DNA of 64,000 nucleotides from Erythrophleum ivorense. Taxonomy: Eukaryota > Streptophyta > Magnoliopsida > Fabales > Fabaceae. Positions 11,461 through 22,224 of the stretch are shown here, piece after piece. The translations under genes and the position numbers were made by a program. The stretch is from NCBI GenBank assembly GCA_026724425.1, contig JAIUCV010000005.1, forward strand, positions 39,839,784 to 39,903,783, in the 5' to 3' direction. A model generated the notes under the pieces. It did no database searches. It worked only from the letters and a program-made list of their open reading frames with translations, and was not told the DNA's origin. The stretch's first letter is position 1, and each line of letters opens with the position of its first letter.

Positions 11461-11746
11461 TATTTTTTTCGGTCTCAAATATAAGTCATTTATTAAAGAA
11501 TTATCTTAATTTAAAATATAAATTATTTTTTAAAATTATTTTGATCATTAAATGACTTTTTTTTTAAATACTATTAATTAAGACTAATATAATTTACTAA
11601 AAATGGAAGTAGACTCTTTAATTAAGAGTAAATATAAAAAAATTATGTTTTAATACAAATTTAATTAGTTAAATTATTTTTAATTAATTTTTTTAATATT
11701 TATAAGATAAGTATTGATGACTTATATTTGAGACTAGAAGAAATAT
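11461..11746. mobile_element. MITE with perfect 17-bp core terminal inverted repeats
   Basis: GTCTCAAATATAAGTCA at 11472-11488 is exactly complementary to 11718-11734. The match extends outward imperfectly to about 28 bp (a TATTT-T-TTC type end on both sides). The interior is AT-rich and non-coding. The termini resemble the common plant mariner/Stowaway-type consensus CTCCCTCCGTCTCAAATATAAG, so I infer a non-autonomous Tc1/mariner-type element. A clear TA duplication could not be fixed because the flanks are AT-rich. Confidence 0.75.
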
Positions 11747-14700
11747 TAAAAGATTTAATGATTCCTCGATAGATTGAATCAATAAAAGATGAATATAGTA
11801 AATTAATTATAAATGGAATTTATTTTAAAATTTTCTGCCAAAATTAATGCCTATCTTCAATACTAAAAGCCTCTCATGCTGGGAGTTTCAATGAAGTTTA
11901 CCATTTTTATTGGTCAGTGGACTCGGTGCGCAGTCCTGTGGCCAAGATAGAGCCTCAGAAAAACCCAGAAACTAAATAATGCTTTTTTTTTAATGCCGTT
12001 AGTTATTGCTCCATTAAATAGAATAAAAACTATAAATTTGATCTTCTGGTTTTTGTGTGTTGAATTTCTTCTATACTTTATTTTCACAAATCATAGTAAA
12101 ATAAATCGACAAACATGATACCGAAACTTGCTTCTCATTCGTTTCATTCTTCTGTTATGTTCCAATGGGATAAACAGGTGACAAATAGTTGGTTAATTTT
12201 AACTAAATTTAGGTTGGTTTATAATTGGTTCAGTCTTATGACTTATTTATTTATTTAATACATATTCTAATTTTTGAAGCCCACTTATTAGCATCAATAC
12301 AACTCATTTAACTACTCACTTATCATCTTGTTTTTCTTTTTATATCAAATTATGGGAGAAAAAATGGTTGAAGTTTAAATATTTTTCTTCTTAAAAATAG
12401 GTTTCATGTTTGAATAATACTCTTTTATTTGTTAGAACATTATTTGAGGAAATCTCCCAATTATTTTTTTACATTCACCTACTTCAATTTTCCTGAACCT
12501 TTTTTCGTTTTTTTGGGTAAACGGAAGGGGCAAAGAGTGACAACTAGATAGATAAACTTATATCATAAAGAGTGATAATTTACGAATTTTTTTTTAATTT
12601 TACAAGTCACGAGAAATTTTGCAGATAATTTAAAATTGAAAAAGATATTAATATTTTTTTTGGAAAGGTGGATGCCAAGTATAAAAAATAGATTAAATTA
12701 ATTATAGATAAATTTATAAATGTGTTATATATTTTTATAATATACTGATATTAAATATATGTTTAAATTTTTATGTTTTCAAATTTTTTAATAAACCTTG
12801 CATTTAGAAATATCTCTTTCGAGTTGAAAAGTGAACACAAAATAATTCTTGGTCGTTAATAAAAGGTAAGGTAGATGTGGCTCCAACATTTTAAACGTTG
12901 TACTTAATAATAACTAAGAAGTCACTTTCACAGTACATACTCCATAGGATAGGACGAAGATACGGTTGGAGAGACACGGAACGCGTGATGCTTTTGTGTG
13001 GGAAATGGATTGTCTGCACAGGTTTGCGCAATCTACGCAGCACCAAGGCTTATTCGTATATACATATTTTAATTTTGACCATTTATTATTTTATTTTATT
13101 TAAAAAAATAAAATAAAGATAGTCTCTTAGTTTTAATCAATCAGACATCAAGTTCTGTCTATCTGGTAAAAATTAAAATATTATTATTTTTATTTCCTTA
13201 AGAATAAAAAATAAAATAAAAAAAGAATCGCAAAAATTTATTTTCTTAAAAAGAAAAAAAAAGATAAACAACCAGGATGCTACTCAACGAGTGACCCTTC
13301 ATTTTCTCTGCTTAATTGTCAGTCCCTAACCCCCTCTCCCAAAAATAAATTATTATTGTGATTGTACAATTCATGGACCATCCACCTTTTCACACAGACA
13401 GATATACATATATATGTATATATATTAAATAATTTATTATTATCACCTACATGAAATTTATCCGATGGTCCCATCACCATTCAATTTTCCTCAACCTTTT
13501 TGTGTATGTAAATATACTTTTTAAACATTACGGTCGTATCCTAGCTGTAGCTTAATTCACTTTCTCGAAGATATAATGAATTACACGTTTGTCTCCCTCA
13601 TTAAATCAGTCTCCTGGAATCGCATTTTAGTATTCTTATATAAAGTTATTTATTTCCATGATACCTCACTCCAACCACAAATTGACGTTAGACTTTCCAT
13701 AAAATTTAGAACAATTCCCATCAGTAGTGGCAGAGAGAAGCAGAAAAATGAGGAAAAAGTTGGCAATTTTGACCTTAAACGGTTGAGTAACATAGTTAAC
13801 TGTGAATTTATCTGTCAACCCAAATTAAATAAGATCATGCAATGACTGAACCCATTGATTTATGGGTATAAACAGATATAGATGGTGCAAATGGGTCATT
13901 TACAAGTTAGATTAGAGTGATTTTAACGGATATAAATAAGAACTTTTGGAGTTATTCGATTAGTCCTCGATATGGATGACTCTAAGTATTCTCCTGATAA
14001 CTTATTTTCCATATAAAATAGTGACAATGAGCACGTTTCTTAGCTTATTCCTTGAAAAAAAAAAACTGGCAGAGAAATCTGGTGGCGAGCCTGCAAATGT
14101 GAAAATGAACTTTGGCGCCACCAGAAACTTCGCTACTATTGACACCTTAGGATTCCTCTGGAAAAGGGGAATGATGCCAATCCTCGTACATTAAACAAAT
14201 GATAAAACCAGATTGGATTAGATTTCTACCACAAACTGCAGCAGTCACTTCAAATTATAATAAAATGGGATCTCATTTTATATCATCACTCTTTTCTTTT
14301 TCATTGGGAGTGCAGGCTACAAATTGGCTAGCTCAGCAATTTCCCATTCCGCCGAAGAAGCAATTGGATTCATTCAAAACGTGTAGGAAGATCGTGATGA
14401 AATATTAAATTTATATAATCCGCAAATTGAATCAGCTCTCCTAGTCAGGAGGCTCATCCTTGAGCACATGAAATTGGACCCCTATAAGTCTATAACTATA
14501 AGCAGCTATTACAAAAAAGTTTAAACAGGATTTTTGTCAAAGCGAAAAAAATTGTTGGCCCATGTAATGGTACAGTCTTGGCTTTATAAACAATGATACA
14601 ATTTAGAAATCAGGCAAATTGTTTCGACTCCAAGACAGCGCACCACAATCGTTGAATGTTCATCAACAAAAGATTACCAACAAGAATCAAACTCAAACCA

Positions 14701-15075
14701 TTTGGGTCAAAGCAACTTAATCTTACTGGGGGAAATTTGATGAGGAAAAGCAAGATGAAATGAATCCTGGTTTTTCAAAGGTGATAGTGCACAACTGCAC
14801 ATTAAGTAACACTTTGACACATGAGGCTCCGTTACACATCAGAAAAGAATTTTTGTGAACAAACCAAAAAAACAAACGACTGACCAATGTTCATATCTTT
14901 ACCACCCAAAAAAAAAGGGAGAGAGAGAGAGAGAGAATAAAATACATGTATATGAGTAATGAATAAAAATCATAATGGCAAGACGTCGATCATGGCAAAG
15001 ATTCATGTGAAAGTCATACCAAGTACACATGTCAACCTTTCTTCTAATTCTCAAGTCCATCTAAGTCTTTGAAGC
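11747..15075. other. Intergenic and 3' flank of ARL1, no second gene recognised
   Basis: Mostly AT-rich. 12890-13060 and 13560-14410 are less AT-biased and hold ORFs of 69-89 residues on the plus strand, but none has a recognisable domain, splice structure or codon pattern. A (GA)n microsatellite lies at 14918-14936. The ARL1 3' UTR should occupy the part just below 15076; I could not place a polyadenylation signal with confidence. Confidence 0.4.
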
Positions 15076-18000
15076 TTAGCCACCTCCAGATTTGAGGGTA
15101 TTACTCAACCTACATACACAATCTTATACATTAACACCGCACAAGATAACGGCTAAAAAGTGCAACCAGAAAAGAAAAGAAGGGAGCGACAAAGGCGTTG
15201 TAATGTTATATCCGCTAGAATTCAGATAGTGGCAGGGAGTTCATTGACCAGAGTGGAAATATTCAATGGATGCAGCCTTAAAATGTCTTGGAGAGGAGCC
15301 CCAAGAAAAAAGAAAAAGGAAAAAAGTAAATATACTTATTACTATATCTTTCGTCAAATTGACAATTCCATTGACAGTTTATCTTCAAATTTTTTTATTT
15401 ATTAATCGGCTCAAAAATTTAACAGACCAACCTAATACTCAATCATAGCAAATGACATCCGAATTACACAACCCATGCATTCTAATGAGCAGGAGAATGA
15501 GGAGACATTAATTTTTGGGGAAACTACATTTTATCTCCCTCAACTAAGGTTTAAATACAAAATTGGTACATGAATTGTAATATAACACTTCCCTAAACTC
15601 TGGATTAAAATTAAAACCTTAATCTTAGTTAAAATTAATTGCAACAGAATGCTTTATCACTTCAACAATCTTTGTGGATCAACATCGGCCTAGAATAGAA
15701 ATGTAGATATAAGAGGCCATGTAATCTTCATGTGACCTCTTGCAGTTAATTTTAAGTGAAATTTAACATTTTCATTTTCGTCTAAAGTTCAAAGAGGTGT
15801 TTTGGACAACTGAAGATTCATATACTAATTTTGTAATTAAACCTTAGTTCAAGGAGATAAAATGTAGTTTTCGCTAATTTTTAAGGCCCTCCAATACTCA
15901 ATGATGCAGATAATCCCACTGCATTAGCAAAAATTTCAAATAACAAAAGCATGAAGGTGCATTTGGTAAACTATACTTGCTCAGCATAGGTAACTAAGCA
16001 TTTCAACTCAGAAGAGTGATTTTAGGTGATAGGTGAGAGGGCTAACTACTCATCACTAGATTACAAATTAATGGTTAAATTAATACAAAAGCCAAGGAAG
16101 ATTTTATTGCACATTTATGACAATTTTTGAATTAATCTCAACTATTAATTTCTGATCTAATGGTACATAGTTACTCCTCTCACCTCTCACTTAAGGTTAC
16201 TCCTCTCACTTGATATGCTCCTAATAATCACTATGTTATTTTCTAAACAAGGTAAACTTGCCCTCACATTTTTTGTGTGACACCAATATATCAGTTAATC
16301 ATAAACCATTAGAGTTTCATCTATTAGTAAATTATAATTTCAATACTCTTTCAACCTGACAATTACAATACTTTCAGTGGTGGTATAATACATTCACTGG
16401 GTATCTATTCCATCCTAATTCCATATTCACATCTTAGAAGCACTCATAGACTGATAGACTTTATTCTATCAACTTGTAAGTTACAGATTCAAAACAGATA
16501 CATTGTTACTTCAATTTATTTGACTTACCAATCCAGGCCCTCAAAAAGTCCTTCACCTTTTATGGCAGAAGTTTTAAAAACAGCCCATTGGCGGTTTTTG
16601 ATCTTGTGTAATTCTAAAGCCTCAGTCACTGCAGCATCATCAAGGGCACCAGGAAGGTCCTGTAAAGGAAGAGAGAAAAGTAGAAATAAGAATTTAATAT
16701 ATTGAAAAATTCATTTTTCACAGAGCAGAGACTTCCACCAATATTATCAACTTCCTAACTCATTTAAATGCTCTCAACTTTTGTTCCTTGGATAACGGAA
16801 TTGTACAAACAAAGATAAAGTTCAGACCTGTTTGTTTGCAAAAATGAGAACGACTGCACCTTTTAGTTCTTCCTCCTGACAAAAAGGTTCCAAGAAAGTG
16901 ACAAGTAATTAGTATTATCATATACTTTTATAAGCCTGTAAATTGCAACCATAAGCAACCTAACCAGTCACGTAGACCAGAAGGAAAGGATAATAGGAAA
17001 AAGAATAAATCTATTCCAAGGGTAGACATTATAATCTAGAGTATCCACTAAAACAAATATATGAATTTACATTAACTAATAGATAAAATTGACCAGTGGG
17101 AAGAGTGTTACTGTTTACTGGTATTGCATTCTCAGTTACACAAATAAAACACTTTAGCACTCAATTGGTATCGCCAAGCCAAAATTACTCATGCAGTACT
17201 GTTGTTTATTTGATAGTCTTTCAACTTAGAGTGACCACTCCTTCATGATAGCTTCTAATAATAAGTAGAATAAATAAAAGCAATAAACAACACAGTAACA
17301 CTTCTTACAAGGAGAAATACTGCTAATAGCCCATAATTTTAACAATTTTAGGAACCCCCCCTCCAAGCCTAGATGTATAATGTACAAGTTGTTTACAAAA
17401 AATATGTTGATGTTAATGCTTGTCTTTTCTCATTCTAATTGTTAAGATAATATATGTCTTGGGATTGCTAACCTCCTCACTAATGTTGTGAAAGTTAGCA
17501 ATATCCACATTTTCAGTTGGACAAAATACTCTCATTTTTCCATATAAAACAAAAACAGATTGTAGGTAATTAAGTAATTTTATAATAAAGATGACCCTTA
17601 AACAATTTTTTATTAAAAAAAGGCATATTTTAATAAATCTTTTTTTACACATTCTTCCACTCTCAGGCTCTTTCTTCTCAAGCCAATTTCTTAATTTCTT
17701 CTCCCTCTCTCCCCCACCCCCCCCCCCCCCAAAAAAAAAAACTCATCATACTACAATAATACTCTCCTAAAATCTTTAGCGGTGATCTCTCTAACACTTT
17801 AAATGTATAAATGACTAATAGAAACCGTTCATTTCAAATGTGGGTAAACAATGTTGGTATGATCAAGCACACAAATTAATTAATAATATCTTCAAGCCCT
17901 TGTCAGTAATAGACTCAACCGTAAAATCCCACATCATTTTCTTCAGAGAGCTTCTCAGTACCACAAACACAGTCCCATTCTTGGGTTTGTGCATGGCCCT

Positions 18001-21000
18001 GTTTTCTCACTCACTATTTTCTTCCATCTACAATGAAGATTAGAGAGAGGGGGGAAAAAGCATGTATCTTAGGGAGAGAAAAGTAGAAATTGAGAAATTG
18101 GTTTTATTTTAAAAAAAAAAAAAAAAGAGGGGGGGAGGGGAAGAGGAAAGAACCAGGGAAAACAAAGAACCTATGTGAGAGTGGGAGAGAAAAGATTGGT
18201 TAAAATATGATAATTTTTTAATAAAAAATGTTTAAAATTATTTTTATCATAAAATTACTTGAATACCCACCATTTGTTTTTGTTCTATATGTAAAAACGA
18301 GGGTATATGTGTCCAACTGAAAATGTGAAGTTTGCTAACCTCTACAACACTAGTGAGGAGGTTAGCAATCCCTATACACACACACACACACACACACAGA
18401 TATTATTTAAAAACCCAATGATTGTGTGTAAAAAACTAACTCTCCACCTCTATTTATACTAATACTACGTACACACAAAGACATTTACTTTGGGTGCACC
18501 ACAGGTAACTATTTCCTTAACCTACATATCTTCCTTAATTCTTAATACCTATTAGCACTAAGTATTCATAAGAAGTTAGAAAGATGAGAGTTGACATCAT
18601 ATAAATATACGGCATGTGTAAAACATAAACCAGAAATAGCATACCTCCAGAATTGCATGAAATTCATCCTTAGCTATCACCAGTCTGTCAATGTCACTTG
18701 AATCAACGACATAGATTATTGCTTGGGTATTTGGAAAATAACACCTCCAATATGGCCTAAGGATTGAAAACCCAAATAAGTTGTCACACTCATGAAACCA
18801 CTATAAAGTTCATTTTTGACAATCAAGGGCCAAAGCACAGGAGACTACATAAAAATGCATAAAAGAGAAATTTGCCTCTGATCTAATATCTAGTCAAATC
18901 ATTTGGAACCTAATTTAAATCCATAGAGCAGTGCAACATGATGCTCAGTCTTAATTATAGGTTTCTTCATAATTTTCTGCTATTGTAATTTCAACAAGAG
19001 TATGCCCACGATTTCGATGAAATTACAAAAGTATGGGATTGGGTGATAAAATCAAAGTTCCTTCCCAGTTCCTGTTCATATATATAGACTTAAGAGTAAA
19101 TTGCATTCACCCTCCCCTGAATTTTTTACCTACACTCTCACGCCCTCTAGTTTCAGTATCTTAAAATCTGCCCTATGTTACAAGATTGCTAACTGAGCTC
19201 ATACCTCACCCAAAATGTCCAAAATACTCTAGCTCATATCCCTGTAACACTGGAGAATGGTGCGGGTTGAATTTTTAAGGTTTAATTACTTTGTTGGTCC
19301 CTAGAGTTTTACTTAATTTCTAATTTGATCCCTATAATTTGAAAGTTTGTAATTGTATCACTACAGTTATAAAAAATTTTAATTTGGTCCCTTTCATTAA
19401 ACCTCTGTCTTGAGGGCCATGAAAATGGCAGTTGGTTCAGTGTTTCTCTCTAGCCATGGCAGCAGTCCCAGCCTCAATCTTGACACGAGGTGCACATTTT
19501 CTCTGATCATCAAAAGGCAAAACTGATGCTTCACCATATTATAGAAGGGAGGTTAGTGTATTAGGAAAACTAAAAGTAAAGGAAATTAGCATAATATTTG
19601 AAACCATAGGGAGTGTGAGTACAGGTTTTAAAAACCTTAGAGAAATTGGATGAAATTTACTCTAGTATTAATTAAATTAATAACAGTGGCCATAGCCTAC
19701 CGTGCCTCTGTTTTGAATTGCTTTTCTTTGTTTATTTTTTATTCATTTAGATATTTACATTATAAGAAGCATATATAGTTATTAGCTGCATAAGGATTCA
19801 TCTAACCTATTACAGAAACATGAGCCTCCGTTCAGTAATCAGATGATGACATCATCATTTGACCACATGCAACTCATTTACTGAAGTAATGACAATGCTG
19901 GAATACAATAGATTGATGTGTGACACAATTTTTCTTTTTTCTTTTTAAGTGTTATTGCTTGGTAATAACATATAGTAGGTCTAAGGCTCCTATATGTTTC
20001 ATTATATTGAGCAAAAACCTAATTCTTCCTAAATTTCTTTACTTCTGGTATTGACAAGCGACCAGGAGTGACATGACAGCTACTCATGTTTTTGTCTCTA
20101 TCAAAGAAATTGCATGGTGTATTATACCATATCATAGTGATGAATGTGGATAAATTGTAAAACCCCCTAAAATACCTTCAAATGCTAACTAAGAAGTAAC
20201 AACAATCTGCCTGTTGGGCATGATCATGGTACAGAAAATGAAAAAGGAAAAAGAACACATCAGTATGGGGTGCCAACAAATCTCAAAACTGACAAACTAT
20301 TATCTTATAAAAGGGAAAGGAGGGAGGAGGGAGGGGGGAGGGGGAAGACAAAGAAGAAGCAGGGATATGAAAAGAAAAATAGATCTCAAATCAGTATATT
20401 GAAACAAAACTAAACCATGTGTTACCTGATACTTGTTTGCCCACCTGTTTCAACAACGATATACTATCAGAATAAGAAATTGAAATGACTCCTATTTGAT
20501 TAAAACATAGTAAGTCTCATGTAATTACAAGTTCACAGATTGGGAACAATAAACTATAACTAACGAAAGTACAAAAGCCCTAAAATGGTCTTTCAGAGAA
20601 GGAGTTTATTTCCTTCAATACATAGAAAGTAAGAAAATGCCAAAGGGATCAATATGAAACAGGACATAAATATGTCTAAGTTACTCCATTAACATTCAAA
20701 GGTGGCAGTAGATAAGCATAGACACCAATATCAAAGAAAGAGAACAAAATCATGTCATCTCCCCACTGTATTGTGTGCTAAACTTATGAGTTATAATATA
20801 CAGCATTAAATGTAGAAGAGATTTTGTCTAGAACATGGGTCCATGTGTGCTTGCTTGAATTAAGCATATATAGAGAAATGTCATACAGATGTCATATGGT
20901 CCGTTAGGTATATAGATACCAGGACATTCCACTGAGATACCAATTTAGGTGCTACACAACCATATAAGTTATGAGTTATTTTGCTAACCATTCATTTAAA

Positions 21001-21923
21001 GTTTAAGATACACAGGTGAACATGTACTAACTTTAGGATCACTGGTTGAATGATGTCAAGATGTCAAAGCGATAATAATTTCCGTAACTTTACATTATCA
21101 ACCAATTATATATGATCATCTCTTTTATTTTAAATCCATTTGGTGTGACAAATGCAATGAAACTATATGCCATATCAGAATATAATAATATACAGAACCT
21201 GATCTCGGTTAACTAAATTGCTTACCTAAATCCCAAACTTGAAATTTAATGTTGTTATATTGCACTGTTTCAACATTAAACCCAATTGCTGCATCCAATA
21301 ATTAAATCAATCAGTTGTTAACCATAAAGGAAATATAAAAGAGCATAAACAACGTCAGTGCTGAAAATACTTCAAGTACGCAGTATGCAGTGCACACATG
21401 CAAATAGAGTCACACAAAGAATTCAAATTTTTCCTTTATCTTGGCCCGTGAAATATGAGGAACACAAATAATTACACGATATACCCAACAGAATGATTTG
21501 GCTTTTACAAAATGACTTCCTAAAAGATCGAACGGAGACCAAAACCACAGAAGAAGTTAAAACTCAAAATTATAGTCTGCTATCGTCCTAAATGCTCTAG
21601 CAGCTAAGCAATGTAAACAAACTACTAAACAAAGAAAATATAGATGGTTAGATTCAGATAATCTTAAAACGAGAAAGAGTACCAACTTGGTATGGTGGAG
21701 ACAACTTCACCCATTTGAAGCCGATCTGAAAAGGTAGGGCAACAATAACCAAAAAATCAATATCCAAGAAATTGGCACAGAAAAGTTCGATCAGGGTAAG
21801 CAGAGAGTTTGGATGCATACATAGAATTGTGGTTTTTCCTGCATTGTCGAGGCCAAGAACAAGGATTCTAGCTTCCTTGTTACCGAAGAGGGAAGAAAAC
21901 AACCTTGTAAACACTAAACCCAT
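15076..21923 (-). CDS. ARL1: ADP-ribosylation factor-like protein 1 (ARL1 small GTPase), 8 exons
   Basis: A Golgi and trans-Golgi small GTPase; in its family the GTP form recruits GRIP-domain golgin tethers. Exons (minus strand order): 21821-21923, 21687-21725, 21226-21288, 20426-20444, 18645-18756, 16828-16875, 16529-16659, 15076-15109. All introns are GT..AG and the phases join exactly to 549 bases, 182 residues plus stop, the family's usual length. Start MGLVFTRLFSSLFGNKEAR gives Gly2 for N-myristoylation. Seen: P-loop GLDNAGKT (24-31), switch-1 TIPTIGFN with Thr48, WDLGGQ (66-71) with Gln71, NKQD (126-129), TSA (158-160), C-terminal SGGG. Identification as ARL1 rather than a classic ARF rests on the N terminus, the WDLGGQTSIRPYWRCY block and the C terminus. 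Introns 5 and 7 hold MITEs. No defect was found. Confidence 0.96.
15517..15874. mobile_element. 358-bp MITE in ARL1 intron 7, with 8-bp target duplication
   Basis: Terminal inverted repeats of about 50 bp: the left end reads AAACTACATTTTATCTCC (15521-15538), and its complement ends at 15870 with few mismatches. TAATTTTT occurs on both sides (15509-15516 and 15875-15882), an 8-bp duplication as made by hAT transposases. The interior is non-coding. I infer a non-autonomous hAT-type element. Confidence 0.82.
16022..16194. mobile_element. Small fold-back element in ARL1 intron 7
   Basis: An imperfect inverted repeat of about 70 bp per arm: AGGTGAGAGG...ACTAGATTACAAATTAATGG on the left (from 16031) against the complement of 16130-16185 on the right. 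The loop is only about 30 bp. It looks like a short MITE; target duplications are not clear. Confidence 0.6.
17461..18372. mobile_element. 912-bp fold-back element with arms over 300 bp in ARL1 intron 5
   Basis: The left arm begins GGGATTGCTAACCTCCTCAC (17461), and the right end (to 18372) is its complement. Pairing continues, with mismatches, through CACATTTTCAGTTGGACA (about 17508-17524 with 18316-18333), AGTAATTTTAT, TTTTTTATTAAAAAA, and the C/T-rich segment 17700-17745 (poly-C then poly-A) against poly-A then poly-G at 18110-18145. The element is therefore nearly all inverted repeat. Such long arms suggest a non-autonomous MULE or fold-back element; no coding sequence is present. A (CA)n run follows directly. 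Confidence 0.85.
18373..18400. repeat. (CA)n microsatellite
   Basis: A run of CA dinucleotides touching the right end of the 912-bp fold-back element. Confidence 0.9.
19090..19420. repeat. Probable transposon remnants in ARL1 intron 4
   Basis: Two segments of a kind often seen at the ends of dispersed plant repeats: AGAGTAAATTGCATTCACCC near 19091, and three phrases of the form AATTTxxTCCCT (19285-19400: TTGGTCCCTAGAG, TTTGATCCCTATAA, TTTGGTCCCTTTC). No clean borders were found. Confidence 0.4.
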
Positions 21924-22198
21924 GTTCCGATTCCGCAGAGAGGGACGAGCAGAGTGCACTTACTGCATGAATAACAACCAAATCAGAAGAAGAAACTCTG
22001 ATTTTCGAGAAAACCCAGATCAGATCTCAAAGCAGAACCCTGATGTTCCCTGCAAAACCCCGGATAGGAATAAATGTCAATGTCACATTGAGTCTGAAGT
22101 AGGCTTTAAAATGTGTAACCAAGCGTTTGCGTGCCTGAGAAAGACAGGAGCGACTTCTATTGAATTTCGAAAGCAGAAACACTGCAGAGAAGGGGGAA

Positions 22199-22224
22199 GA
22201 GAGAGAGAGAGAGAGAGAGAGAGA
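22199..22224. repeat. (GA)n tract in the ARL1 leader or promoter
   Basis: GA dinucleotides, reading CT on the gene strand, about 280 bp upstream of the ARL1 start codon. CT-rich patches near the transcription start or in the 5' UTR are common in plant genes; a role here is inferred. Confidence 0.7.

Noticed and set aside
11918..11985. Short GC-richer segment that looked like a possible tRNA
   Set aside because: No cloverleaf, no A/B box pair and no CCA-adjacent acceptor pairing could be drawn.
13976..15448. ORFs of 60-81 residues downstream of ARL1
   Set aside because: No domain, no splice structure, and partly overlapping the ARL1 3' UTR and last exon. Not enough to call a gene.
16520..16705. 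Plus-strand 61-residue ORF
   Set aside because: Antisense shadow of ARL1 exon 7.
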